Under the pieces are notes generated by a model that saw only the letters and a list, made by a program, of their open reading frames with translations, made no database searches and was not told the origin of the DNA. A stretch of 64,000 nt of DNA from the NCBI GenBank assembly GCA_000496135.1, contig KI542675.1, positions 496,001-560,000 of the forward strand, written 5' to 3'. The first letter of the stretch is position 1. Each line of letters begins with the position of its first letter. Position numbers and translations under genes: made by a program. This document shows positions 29,771-38,098 of this stretch, one piece after another. The DNA comes from Thermoplasmatales archaeon E-plasma (GTDB lineage Archaea; Thermoplasmatota; Thermoplasmata; Thermoplasmatales; Thermoplasmataceae).

Positions 29771-30214
29771 TTGAAAACGTCAGGTGTATCTCGAAATGAG
29801 CGATTGGAAATGACACCTGATTCTATCATATTTAATGGTGCCAAATTCCAAACCAGTGAGGTAAAATTGACTTTTTATAGTCGAACAAACAAGTTTAGAG
29901 GTGGAACCAGAATTTTATTCATTTCAATATTATATTTTTCAATCCTGGCAGTAATATTAACCAGTCCTGTATACACAATTTTTTTTAACTACATGTTTTT
30001 TATTTATTTTCCCTGGGGTGTCTCTTTCCTCTATTTCTTATATTATATTTATGTCAATTATATCATGGAATATGTGATCGTGGAATTTGGTACATCAAAA
30101 GTTAAGCTCTTCAAGGTAAATAATAAAAAGAACTATGATTTAATAAATTCTATAAAAGATAGATCATTCTCTGTTGTCTATGTCGAGATTGGCAAGGGTT
30201 TCAGGATTGACTGA
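29771..30214 (+). CDS. hypothetical protein with two membrane helices
   Basis: A 147-residue protein, beginning with TTG at 29771 nine bases after AAGAGG, or at the ATG at 29810. Two adjacent hydrophobic and very aromatic segments at about residues 48-70 and 75-100 form a helical hairpin. Around them lies a polar domain with short beta-like stretches (EYVIVEFGTSKVKLF), like a membrane-anchored PH-type domain, though that is only an impression. It lies between a dead IMPase copy and dead transposases, so it may have been carried in with that DNA. Confidence 0.45.
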   Translation: MKTSGVSRNERLEMTPDSIIFNGAKFQTSEVKLTFYSRTNKFRGGTRILFISILYFSILAVILTSPVYTIFFNYMFFIYFPWGVSFLYFLYYIYVNYIMEYVIVEFGTSKVKLFKVNNKKNYDLINSIKDRSFSVVYVEIGKGFRID

Positions 30215-30292
30215 AAAAAGTGTATAACATTTTTTATTTCATACTGGATACGGTTATAATTTTTTGGTTGGATTCTCTATTATAAGTCTAGG

Positions 30293-30616
30293 TCAAGACA
30301 GCATGTTTGTAAACATTCTATTCGACTCAGCGACAAACTGCCTGTTCAATAGAAGATTGACTCTCTGGTCAGGCGATAGTGAATAAGGATGCCCGGGACC
30401 ATGAATGATCTTGATTGAAGTTATTGCCTCATTTACAAGCGGATCAAGTTATTTCATCGCCAGTTTAATTCTGGTGGAAAACTGCCGTTAGTATGTTATC
30501 CAGTCACTCTCTTTCTTCAGGCGTTCAAGTTTATATTTATCACTGAGCATGTTGTCTATTTTGTATAATAGTTTTAGCCAGTTCTGATTCCATGAACTGG
30601 CCAGGGATATGCGTTG
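30293..30616 (-). pseudogene. transposase remnant (N-terminal region)
   Basis: On the minus strand, 108 codons in one frame look like the N-terminal region of archaeal transposases, with NQNWLKLLYKIDNMLSDKYK, KIIHGPGHPYSLSPDQRVN, and an AESNRMFTNML ending. Two in-frame stops (after WITY and after LAMK) and the missing catalytic part show that it is dead. The exact family is uncertain. Confidence 0.5.
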
Positions 30617-30787
30617 TTTAACTTGAGTATAAATCCTCGTTGAGGGGCATACGTCCCCCTTCTTTCATTCCGTACCTGGATGGGATGTCGCAGTATATCT
30701 GCGGATAAAAGACAAGTCTGTGGTGAATGAAAAAGATTGGGAGGGAAACTGACGGGCAATATAATGATAACATATATTTGATTTGAT

Positions 30788-31057
30788 ATGGCAAAGGACA
30801 AATTTGATCATTGCGCAATTGATGATACCCTCAACATTCTATGCAGCAGAAGCATTAAGTAGAATACGAATGAAAGATTCAAAGAGCTGTCAGATCTGAT
30901 CAAAACACTGAAATCTACCGGTACCATGATGAAGATTGTAATGGAATCAACTGGAATATATCATCTTCCATTGTATAACCACCAGAGAGCATATGGATTC
31001 AATGTGCGCATTCTCATAGCTCTGATCATTTGTTTTCCAGTTTATCTTATTTTGTGA
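30788..31057 (+). pseudogene. IS110-family transposase remnant (N-terminal region)
   Basis: The frame reads MAKDKFDHCAIDDTLNIL, a degraded form of the family's start with its D-x-SKDTL motif. A TAG stop follows, then NTNERFKELSDLIKTL and KIVMESTGIYHLPLYNH, the family's conserved E-x-TG-x-YH segment. The rest of the gene is absent. It lies opposite the other transposase remnant and belongs to the same decayed block. Confidence 0.65.
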
Positions 31058-31252
31058 GGGTTGATAATGGGGTAGATGTATTACATACCTACGATTTTGA
31101 CTCATTTATTATAAGTTAGAACAGGTGTTGAATCCATAAAGATAGAATTCATCTGAGAAGGCTCCAATTTTCGGGTAAAACATTTTGAATATCTTGTTTT
31201 GACTCACATGAAAGTACGATGACCCTGTTTTCTATTATTCTCAAACATAATG
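31058..31252. other. gene-free stretch before the IMPase gene
   Basis: No reading frame longer than about 20 codons looks real. This appears to be more of the decayed mobile DNA, ending at the IMPase promoter. A TATA-like AATTTAAGT at 31253-31261 follows. Confidence 0.4.
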
Positions 31253-31277
31253 AATTTAAGTCTTGATGCATTTAGCC

Positions 31278-32051
31278 ATGATGAAAACAAACGCCGAATT
31301 TTTCATAGACATAGGACATGAAGTCATGGAGTCAATTCGGGAATCAAGAGAGAGTGGTGAAATCAGAGGTACCACGGGTATGGGTGCAGACGGAACAACC
31401 ACAAGTGTTCTTGACCAGCTTTGTGAGGATATCATAATTGGAAGAATAACTGAAAACGACCTTCCATATAATATCGTAAGCGAAGAAATAGGAAAGATCG
31501 AAAGAGGTTATGAACAAAATCTTGTTATAGATCCTCTGGATGGAACATTCAATGCTGAAAATGATATTCCACTATATTCTATGTCAGTGGCAATAATGAA
31601 AGACTATTTCAATAGTTTGAACGAAGCTCTCATTATGAACCTGTCCAATGGTTCTTATTATTATGCAATAAAAGGGACGGGCGCATTCAAAAATTCAAAT
31701 AAAATAACTGTAAGTAAAAAAAGGAGGAACGCTTATATTATATCATCAGGCTCAGTAAGGGAAATTCCAGAGTATCTGAAATTTGCAGAAGGGCGCTTCA
31801 GAATTTTAGGATGCGCTTCATTGGAAATGTCACTTGTAGCTGAAGGTGTCTTTGATCTCATGGCATATATCGGCGAAAGAAAAGCAATCAGAAATGTTGA
31901 TATTGCAGCCTCCACGCTCCTTTTAAGGGAAGCCGGCGGGAAAGTATTGAATGAAAAACTGGAAGATTTAAACATGGGTCTAAGTCTCCTTGAAAAGAGT
32001 CAGGTAATAGCCGTAAGTGATGAAAAGTTGCTGGAGAAACGACACAAATGA
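31278..32051 (+). CDS. inositol-monophosphatase family phosphatase (possible NADP or FBP phosphatase)
   Basis: Mg-dependent phosphomonoesterase of the IMPase fold. IVSEE, VIDPLDGT and RNVDIAAST carry the metal-binding Glu and Asp residues. About 257 residues is normal for archaeal IMPase/FBPase enzymes, which often act on inositol-phosphate, fructose-1,6-bisphosphate or NADP. The start is uncertain: ATGs lie at 31266, 31278 and 31281; 31278 or 31281 fits a leaderless message from the TATA-like box at 31253-31261. It overlaps the NAD kinase gene by four bases. Since IMPase and NAD kinase are fused in methanogens such as Methanocaldococcus, where the IMPase part removes phosphate from NADP, the same role is plausible here. 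Confidence 0.85.
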   Translation: MMKTNAEFFIDIGHEVMESIRESRESGEIRGTTGMGADGTTTSVLDQLCEDIIIGRITENDLPYNIVSEEIGKIERGYEQNLVIDPLDGTFNAENDIPLYSMSVAIMKDYFNSLNEALIMNLSNGSYYYAIKGTGAFKNSNKITVSKKRRNAYIISSGSVREIPEYLKFAEGRFRILGCASLEMSLVAEGVFDLMAYIGERKAIRNVDIAASTLLLREAGGKVLNEKLEDLNMGLSLLEKSQVIAVSDEKLLEKRHK

Positions 32052-32866
32052 AAGTTGCCTTTATAATAAGAAAAGATTGCCCCAGGTGTGCAAAAATAGT
32101 TGAGAGAATTCTGAATATCTTACCAGATGATATAGAAACAATTTTTGAAACAGAGATTGCAAAATACCTCAACGTTCCAACGGTATCTGTAGATACCATT
32201 GAAGCAGATATAATAATCACCATAGGCGGGGACGGAACAGTACTTCTTGCAAGCCAGAAAGCAAAAGGTGCAATTCTTGGAATTAATATGGGTACTCTCG
32301 GTTTTCTGTCAGAAGTGGAACTTGGGAATGTGGAGTCATCCATATACAAATTAATCAGAGGGGATTATAAGGAGATCGAGGTCATGCGATTAGCCGTATA
32401 TGTTAATGGCGAATTTCGCGGTAAATGCATTAACGAAGCGGTAATACATTCAAGGCAGATATCTAAAGTACGAAGTTTCAAGGTCTATGTGGACGATAAC
32501 TTCGTGGATAAAACCAGAGCCGATGGTATTATTATTGCAACGCCAATGGGGTCAACATCTTATTCCATGAGTGCAGGTGGGCCAATCATTCTTCCTTCTG
32601 CAGAGGCAATGGTTCTTTCCTTTATTGCCCCGGTGACGCTCAGGATAAGGCCAATGGTAGTCTCATCAAATTCCACTGCAATAATTGTCATGGGAGGAAC
32701 AAATGAAGAGAGCATCATAATACTTGATGGACAGGAGGAAATTGATATAAAGTCGGGGGACAAGGTTGAGATAAGAAAATGTGATCAGGCAGCTAAATTT
32801 ATAACCATGCGGAGGAATTTCTTTACAAAATTCAGGGAGAAACTGTTAAAAGATGTGGTCAATTAG
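32048..32866 (+). CDS. nadK: NAD kinase
   Basis: Phosphorylates NAD to NADP. The family signature GGDGT is at residues 60-64, followed by ILGINMGTLGFLSEVE. The second substrate loop has RADGIIIATPMGSTSYSMSAGGP, quoted here only in part as GSTSYSMSAGGP. The 272-residue length is normal. It overlaps the IMPase gene (ATGA) and the JAMM gene by 14 bases, so the three form one tightly coupled operon. Confidence 0.92.
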   Translation: MKVAFIIRKDCPRCAKIVERILNILPDDIETIFETEIAKYLNVPTVSVDTIEADIIITIGGDGTVLLASQKAKGAILGINMGTLGFLSEVELGNVESSIYKLIRGDYKEIEVMRLAVYVNGEFRGKCINEAVIHSRQISKVRSFKVYVDDNFVDKTRADGIIIATPMGSTSYSMSAGGPIILPSAEAMVLSFIAPVTLRIRPMVVSSNSTAIIVMGGTNEESIIILDGQEEIDIKSGDKVEIRKCDQAAKFITMRRNFFTKFREKLLKDVVN

Positions 32867-33218
32867 AAGAAGAGTAATAAGAATGGTAATGGAAGCATCT
32901 CTGGATAGCCTTCCAAAGGAATTCGGAGCTTTTCTCAGAGCCGAAAACAAGGTCATATTTGAGATTGCCATACTACCTGGAACAATTCAGGGAGATTCCC
33001 ATACAATCTTTCAGCTTTATAACAAGCCAATAGATTTCAGTATAGTGGGCACAATCCATTCACATCCTTCGGGTGTCATATCTCCATCCGATGCAGATCT
33101 TCATATGTTTTCAAATTCAGGGCCAATTCATATAATTGTTGGATACCCTTTCAAAGAATACTCTTTCATAGCGTTCAACAGAAAGGGAGAAGCGGAAAAA
33201 ATAGAGGTTATTGGGTGA
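32853..33218 (+). CDS. JAMM/MPN-type metalloprotease-like protein
   Basis: A 121-residue protein consisting of a single JAB1/MPN domain. Glu23 (in EFGAFL), His69 and His71 in HSHP, Ser79 and Asp82 complete the HxHx7SxxD zinc motif, so the protein should be catalytically competent. Archaeal members cleave isopeptide bonds to small ubiquitin-like modifiers or act on sulfur-carrier precursors; the target here is unknown. It is coupled by a 14-base overlap to NAD kinase, an uncommon partner. An alternative start is the ATG at 32883. Confidence 0.82.
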   Translation: MWSIRRRVIRMVMEASLDSLPKEFGAFLRAENKVIFEIAILPGTIQGDSHTIFQLYNKPIDFSIVGTIHSHPSGVISPSDADLHMFSNSGPIHIIVGYPFKEYSFIAFNRKGEAEKIEVIG

Positions 33219-33222
33219 CACC

Positions 33223-33245
33223 TCCCACACCATTAAAGGGTGGGA
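33223..33245. terminator. hairpin between convergent genes
   Basis: TCCCAC and GTGGGA pair, with CC/GG continuing the stem after a single bulged A and an ATTAAA loop. It lies between the stops of the JAMM gene (33218) and the citrate synthase gene (33261), so it can serve both directions. Confidence 0.5.
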
Positions 33246-33260
33246 TTTAATGCTCACAAA

Positions 33261-34328
33261 TTAAAGGGTTAAATTTTCCGGGCCAACATATTCTGCTGCA
33301 GGTCTGATTATTTTGTTACTGTTGACCTGTTCAAAATAGTGGGCATTCCAGCCGTAAATCCTTGATGCAGCAAATACGGGCAGATAGAAACTCTCTTCAA
33401 TTCCAAGGAATTTCATGAGAATTGCTGCATACAGATCCACGTTAGCAGGAAGATTCTTCTTCTCCCAGAGATAATCTTCAACTGCTTCAGCTGCCTGAAA
33501 CAGATCATAATCCGGGGCTATTTTCTTCAGTTCCCCTTTGACAAATTGTGCTCTGGGATCTCTCCTCTTGTAAACACGATGCCCAAAGCCCATTATTTTT
33601 TCGCCATTAAGAATTTTCTCATCTACGTAATGTCTTGCATCGTCCTTCGATTTAATCGATCCAAGATATTCAAGAACCTCCGAATTGGCTCCGCCGTGAA
33701 GTGGGCCCTTAAGTGTTGCCAGAGCTGAGCAGACTGCAGATACAGGATCGGTCAAAGTTGATGCAGCAACTCTCAGTGCAAAGGTTGAAGCATTGAATTC
33801 ATGCTCCATGTAAAGTATCATTAATTTCTGGAATGATCTTGCATACTCCTTATGCTTCCCGTCTGATATCATTGAAAAGAATGTATCAGAATATCCGTCT
33901 CCCTCGCCATCTCTGTAAGGTTTACCTTTGAATGAATTGTAAGTATCTGATGAAAGCTGTGGAATAATTGAATCCATCTTCAAAAACAATCCCTGCTGAT
34001 CTTTTTCAACGTATGGATAAAGCGATATCATTGATCTGATGTTTCTCATAAGGTCCTTTTCCTTATTGATCTTCATTATTTCTCTGACGGAATGATCTAT
34101 TTTCATATTGTTATGAATTGCCTGTTTGAATCTATCAGATTCAGCCTCATCTGGAAGCTTACCGTTTATTATGAGGAAAGCTGTATCCTCAAAGCTCTTC
34201 TTCTCTGCCAGATCAATTGCTTTATATCCTCTGTAAAGCAAATCTCCTGAGCTGCTTGTTGTTGCTATTGCAGTCTTATCGACTACCACATTTTCCAAAC
34301 CTTTTGCCACTTTTACAATTTCTGCCAT
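33261..34328 (-). CDS. prpC: citrate/2-methylcitrate synthase
   Basis: Condenses an acyl-CoA with oxaloacetate. The small archaeal type (355 residues) has LKGPLHGGANSEV with one catalytic His, MGFGHRVYKRRDPRA with the second, and the Asp region near the C-terminus. Its position as last gene of an operon with prpD and prpB indicates that propionyl-CoA is at least one substrate, giving 2-methylcitrate. Small citrate synthases are often active with acetyl-CoA too, and no other citrate synthase is in view. It begins four bases after prpB. Confidence 0.87.
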   Translation of the reverse strand: MAEIVKVAKGLENVVVDKTAIATTSSSGDLLYRGYKAIDLAEKKSFEDTAFLIINGKLPDEAESDRFKQAIHNNMKIDHSVREIMKINKEKDLMRNIRSMISLYPYVEKDQQGLFLKMDSIIPQLSSDTYNSFKGKPYRDGEGDGYSDTFFSMISDGKHKEYARSFQKLMILYMEHEFNASTFALRVAASTLTDPVSAVCSALATLKGPLHGGANSEVLEYLGSIKSKDDARHYVDEKILNGEKIMGFGHRVYKRRDPRAQFVKGELKKIAPDYDLFQAAEAVEDYLWEKKNLPANVDLYAAILMKFLGIEESFYLPVFAASRIYGWNAHYFEQVNSNKIIRPAAEYVGPENLTL

Positions 34329-34332
34329 CTTA

Positions 34333-35220
34333 TCACCTTATTTTACTCAACTCACTATCCTCTTTTCCATAATCGTCATATCCTATTATATCGTAAAATT
34401 CCTTTCTTGTCATCAAACGATCCATAAAATTTTTCTGAGTTCCTTCCCTATACAGGTCATTATATATTCCCTGTATATTTTTCATCATTGCTCTGAAGGC
34501 TGTTAATGGATATATTACTATTGCGTATCCCAGTGATTTAAGTTCATTAAATGAAAGAAAAGGACTCTTGCCAAATTCAGTCATGTTTGCAAGAAGCGGT
34601 GCTTTTACTTTCTTTGCAAATTCCTTGAATTCAGATTCAGATTCAAGGGCCTCGATAAATATTGCATCTGCCCCGGCCTTCAGGTATTCCCTCGCTCTTT
34701 CGACGGATGAATCGAAACCCTCAACACTCCTGGCATCCGTTCTTGCAATTATTGTAAACTCTCTTATTTTCTTAGACAGAGACGCAGACCTTAATTTTTT
34801 ATTCATATCCTCAACCGGAATGAGTTCTTTCCCGTCCAGATGCCCGCATCTTTTTGGTAAAATCTGATCTTCCAGATGAATAGCTGAAACCCCTGCCTCC
34901 TCCATCATTCTCACAGTGCGGGAAACGTTTATTGTTTCTCCGAAACCCGTGTCGCAATCCACAATTAGAGGCATCCGGGTTACTCTAACTATTCTCCTTG
35001 CCTCTTCGACCACTTCGCTGAGTGTGGTTAAGGAAATGTCAGGATATCCCATGCTGGCAGCCACTCCTGAACCTGACAGATATGAAGCCTTAAAGCCCGA
35101 GTGTTCTGCTATTATTGCAGAAATTCCATTGAATACGCCAGCTGCAAAGCAACCCTCTTCTTTCATCATTCTCCTGAATTCTTTTGGACCCTGATTGATA
35201 TTATCCCTAAGAATGGACAT
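34333..35220 (-). CDS. prpB: 2-methylisocitrate lyase
   Basis: Splits 2-methylisocitrate into pyruvate and succinate, the final step of the methylcitrate cycle. The ICL/PEP-mutase barrel is clear: LIVDCDTGFGE binds Mg, and the catalytic loop contains LEDQILPKRCGHLDGK with the Cys of KRCGH. The 295-residue length is typical. It overlaps prpD by 14 bases and leads directly to prpC, so the whole pathway is made from one message. Confidence 0.92.
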   Translation of the reverse strand: MSILRDNINQGPKEFRRMMKEEGCFAAGVFNGISAIIAEHSGFKASYLSGSGVAASMGYPDISLTTLSEVVEEARRIVRVTRMPLIVDCDTGFGETINVSRTVRMMEEAGVSAIHLEDQILPKRCGHLDGKELIPVEDMNKKLRSASLSKKIREFTIIARTDARSVEGFDSSVERAREYLKAGADAIFIEALESESEFKEFAKKVKAPLLANMTEFGKSPFLSFNELKSLGYAIVIYPLTAFRAMMKNIQGIYNDLYREGTQKNFMDRLMTRKEFYDIIGYDDYGKEDSELSKIR

Positions 35221-36535
35221 TGGAAATTACCTCGATGAGTTCATCCACTCCCCTGTTCTCCATTGACCTGCAGAATTCTGTCAGCTCCTTTGCGCTTTCG
35301 CTACTCATAACGCGCTTTGCCTTTACAATTACATCGTCCCACGTGTATGGTTTCTTATAGTGGCCTTTCGGAACTATGAGTTCTTCTTCATATGTACCCT
35401 TGTCAGTTTTAATTGATATCTTAAATGGCAGATTTTCAGGATATAATTTATCGTATTCCTTTGTTACCCTGAATTTCATCTTTTCTATTAATGACAGAAT
35501 CTTCTTATCTTTCAGGAATTTATCATCAAATGATGACGGATTTGGTTCTCCATTTACAAGGGTGTATGCAATAATATATGGCATACTGTGGTCTGCCGTT
35601 TCCCTAGTTTTCGGTTTTAGTTTTTCCGGGTCCTTGATAATTATTGTATTTGCTACAGTAAAGGTTTCAACATCTATTGATTTAATATCTCCCTTTATTT
35701 TATTCCTGATTGACAGAGAAGCCTCTGCAGCGCTCATTGCATGGTATTCCACAGGAAAATTCTTTATCATGGTTTTTCCAACATGGCTGTTATCAAGGGT
35801 TATATCAAAGGTTCCTGATACCTGTTTAAAGAATCCCATTTCTCCCTCGAATATGGGAGATGGTCCTGAGAAGCCGTTTCTGGCCAGAAGAGCTCCAAAG
35901 AGACTGTTTCTGCAGGCATTTGCCGCCGTGGCTCCCTTCCACATGCTCAGTTCTCCTGCCCTCGTCTGTCTCATACTTATATTGTTATTCAGACCTATAT
36001 TGATAGCATTGGCGTATCTGTCGCCGGTTAATTCCATTAAGTGGGCAATTCCTGCACCTGACGATATACTGATATATGTAACATGATCCCATCCTCTATC
36101 TCTTATTGAGACCTGATCAGATAAACTGCAGACAACCTCATAGGAGATATTAGCTGCATCCAGAACATCTTTACAGGATTTTTCTGTTGCTTCAGCAACA
36201 GCTATGAGCGGAGGTATATTATCAGAAGGGTGAAGGGCCTCCTTCGAAAGGTATGTATCGTTATAGTCAAGATATCTTGTCATTGTTCCATTCAGGAAAG
36301 CTGCAACATCAGACGAAGCCTTTTTTCCTGTGAAAAATACTGTGGAATTCAGATTGCCTGAACTGGGCAGCAGTGACCTGATTCCTATTTTAACCGGTTC
36401 CACGTTTCTGGCACCATAGGATGTAATTATAATATCTGCTATTCTCTTTTTAAGCTCTTCATTATTTTTCTCCGGAATTCCTTCTTCAGAAATCTTCCTT
36501 GAGAACTCTTCTATTCTCGAAACGATCCTGTCCAT
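35207..36535 (-). CDS. prpD: 2-methylcitrate dehydratase (MmgE/PrpD family)
   Basis: Dehydrates 2-methylcitrate to 2-methylaconitate. The 442-residue protein follows the MmgE/PrpD pattern: FLNGTMTRYLDYNDTYL near residue 85, HPSDNIPPLIAVAEA, the segment RAGELSMWKGATAANACRN quoted in part, and FPVEYHAMSAAEA. It is the first gene of a leftward prpD-prpB-prpC operon. The start at 36535 lies 24 bases from a TATA box, so the message is likely leaderless. No regulator is adjacent. Confidence 0.91.
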   Translation of the reverse strand: MDRIVSRIEEFSRKISEEGIPEKNNEELKKRIADIIITSYGARNVEPVKIGIRSLLPSSGNLNSTVFFTGKKASSDVAAFLNGTMTRYLDYNDTYLSKEALHPSDNIPPLIAVAEATEKSCKDVLDAANISYEVVCSLSDQVSIRDRGWDHVTYISISSGAGIAHLMELTGDRYANAINIGLNNNISMRQTRAGELSMWKGATAANACRNSLFGALLARNGFSGPSPIFEGEMGFFKQVSGTFDITLDNSHVGKTMIKNFPVEYHAMSAAEASLSIRNKIKGDIKSIDVETFTVANTIIIKDPEKLKPKTRETADHSMPYIIAYTLVNGEPNPSSFDDKFLKDKKILSLIEKMKFRVTKEYDKLYPENLPFKISIKTDKGTYEEELIVPKGHYKKPYTWDDVIVKAKRVMSSESAKELTEFCRSMENRGVDELIEVISNVHS

Positions 36536-36554
36536 TGTTCTATATGCTAATGAA

Positions 36555-36563
36555 TATTATAAA
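36555..36563 (-). promoter_or_regulatory. TATA box of the methylcitrate operon
   Basis: TTTATAATA on the minus strand is centred 24 bases before the prpD ATG, so transcription should begin at or next to the start codon. Confidence 0.6.
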
Positions 36564-36663
36564 TTTACAAGAGTTTTAAATACGGTTTGTTAGATTGCTG
36601 ATGAAATTTTTCATGTTTAGCGCATAAAGGATTTCTTAAGTTATTTGTAAAGGTTCTTCATCA

Positions 36664-37179
36664 ATGCAGCATGAAGTATATATAAGCACGGACAGAAGAT
36701 TTTATTTGGTAAAGGGGAGCAATGTTAATGATCCACAACTAAAGAGAGATACAGGGGAGGATATGTGGAAAATTAATATGGCTGGAAATGAAGACGGAAA
36801 GAAGCATCATTACATCGTTCCATGGTTTCTTGAAATCGTTAAACGTTCAATTGAGGAGAATGTAAATGTTACAGTAAAGGTTCTTGATCCATCCATATCC
36901 AATATTGGAATGCTTGGAAAACAGATAATCTACATAATACCGGAAGTTAAGCTGAATTATGGATTTGAAACACCACAGAACAATGGCTCCACAACAATTC
37001 TTACCGGGAATGCTGAAAAACAGTTAAATCATGAAAAATTCACAATGATATCAGGGTATGTTGGCGATAATAATTCAAGGAGTATCATCAGAAAGGAAGA
37101 AATGGGGTTAAGAGAAATATCTACTGAAATAATCAGCGAACTCATGAACTCGAGGAAAATGGAGAACCTGAAATACTGA
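36664..37179 (+). CDS. hypothetical soluble protein
   Basis: A 171-residue protein that I do not recognise. It has no membrane segment or signal. Beta-like stretches (VYISTDRRFYLVKG, VNVTVKVLDP, KQIIYIIPEVKLNYG) suggest a compact alpha/beta domain, followed by a polar linker with ILTGNAEKQ and a charged helical tail. It is divergent from the methylcitrate operon and stands alone before the FKBP gene. Confidence 0.5.
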   Translation: MQHEVYISTDRRFYLVKGSNVNDPQLKRDTGEDMWKINMAGNEDGKKHHYIVPWFLEIVKRSIEENVNVTVKVLDPSISNIGMLGKQIIYIIPEVKLNYGFETPQNNGSTTILTGNAEKQLNHEKFTMISGYVGDNNSRSIIRKEEMGLREISTEIISELMNSRKMENLKY

Positions 37180-37319
37180 TACATAATTAGGGATAAAAAC
37201 AAAGGGTACACTTGAGCTATCGTGGTGTATGAAAAACGATTGAAATATCGAATTGCCCGCGATACGATATATATAAATATATTCAAGGCTTACCGCTCTT
37301 TGTTTGTTCCGGTGAGGAA

Positions 37320-38084
37320 ATGGAAGACGGCGATTTTATAAAAATAGACTTTGAGATGAGACTTGGAAACGAGAAGAAGCTAGTGGCTACTAATGAGGAA
37401 AAACTGGCAAAAGACAATGGAATATATGATCCGGATACGAAATATAAGGAAACTACCCTTATTATTGGATCTGAGGGAATTTTTAAAGAGATCAATGAAT
37501 CCCTGAAATCTTCAGAGGTTGGAAAGGAAGTTGAGGTTGAGATACCAATGGCCAACGCCTATGGTGCCAGAGATCCCAACAATATCAAAGTACACACCAT
37601 GAGAGAGTTCCAGAAAAACAAGATTGACCCGGTACCGGGTCAGGAAGTTAGAATTAACAACAGAAGAGGAAAAGTTATCTCAGTGAGCCCGGGGAGAGTT
37701 CTGGTCGATTACAACCATCAATGGGCAGGAAAGGATGTTTTTTATAAGTATACGGTAAAGGGGAAACTGGAAACTGAAGATGAAAAGATCAGTGCCATAA
37801 TCGATATGAGTTATTCCAAAGGCGTTGACAATTTTACCATTTCAGCTGCAGATTCCACTGCAAACATAACAGTACCTGAAGAGGCAAAATTTGACATAGA
37901 ATGGCTTGATGCAAAGTTCAGAATTGTTGATTTGATAAGGAAACACCTTCCTTCTTTTAAGATTGTAATATCTGAAGAATATCTCCCGAGACCCAAAGAG
38001 GGAAAGACTGAGGAGACATCTGCTGAAGCCGTTAAGGATGAGGCAGATAAAGCAGAGAAAAATCAGGAAGAAACAACTCAATAA
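37320..38084 (+). CDS. FKBP-type peptidyl-prolyl isomerase (SlyD-like, long archaeal form)
   Basis: Catalyses proline isomerisation and probably acts as a chaperone. The FKBP half begins GDFIKIDFEMRLGN and includes VEIPMANAYGARDPN, where the chaperone insert-in-flap domain splits the fold. The return strand is AGKDVFYKYTVKGKLE. A second domain of about 80 residues, characteristic of long archaeal FKBPs, and an acidic Glu/Ala/Lys tail follow. The 254-residue length fits this class. It is followed after 14 bases by the TrmJ-like gene. Confidence 0.85.
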   Translation: MEDGDFIKIDFEMRLGNEKKLVATNEEKLAKDNGIYDPDTKYKETTLIIGSEGIFKEINESLKSSEVGKEVEVEIPMANAYGARDPNNIKVHTMREFQKNKIDPVPGQEVRINNRRGKVISVSPGRVLVDYNHQWAGKDVFYKYTVKGKLETEDEKISAIIDMSYSKGVDNFTISAADSTANITVPEEAKFDIEWLDAKFRIVDLIRKHLPSFKIVISEEYLPRPKEGKTEETSAEAVKDEADKAEKNQEETTQ

Positions 38085-38098
38085 TTTTTATTTTTTTC

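Noticed and set aside
30574-30818. Two short overlapping minus-strand frames of 66-75 codons
   Set aside because: They overlap the dead transposase DNA in other frames and have no coding character.
29563-31312. A composite transposon or CRISPR-like repeat pair
   Set aside because: The repeated pieces are parts of the IMPase gene, not IS ends, and there are only two of them with no regular spacers.
35376-36086. A 236-residue open frame on the plus strand
   Set aside because: It is the complement of prpD and has no family features, while prpD is clearly coding.
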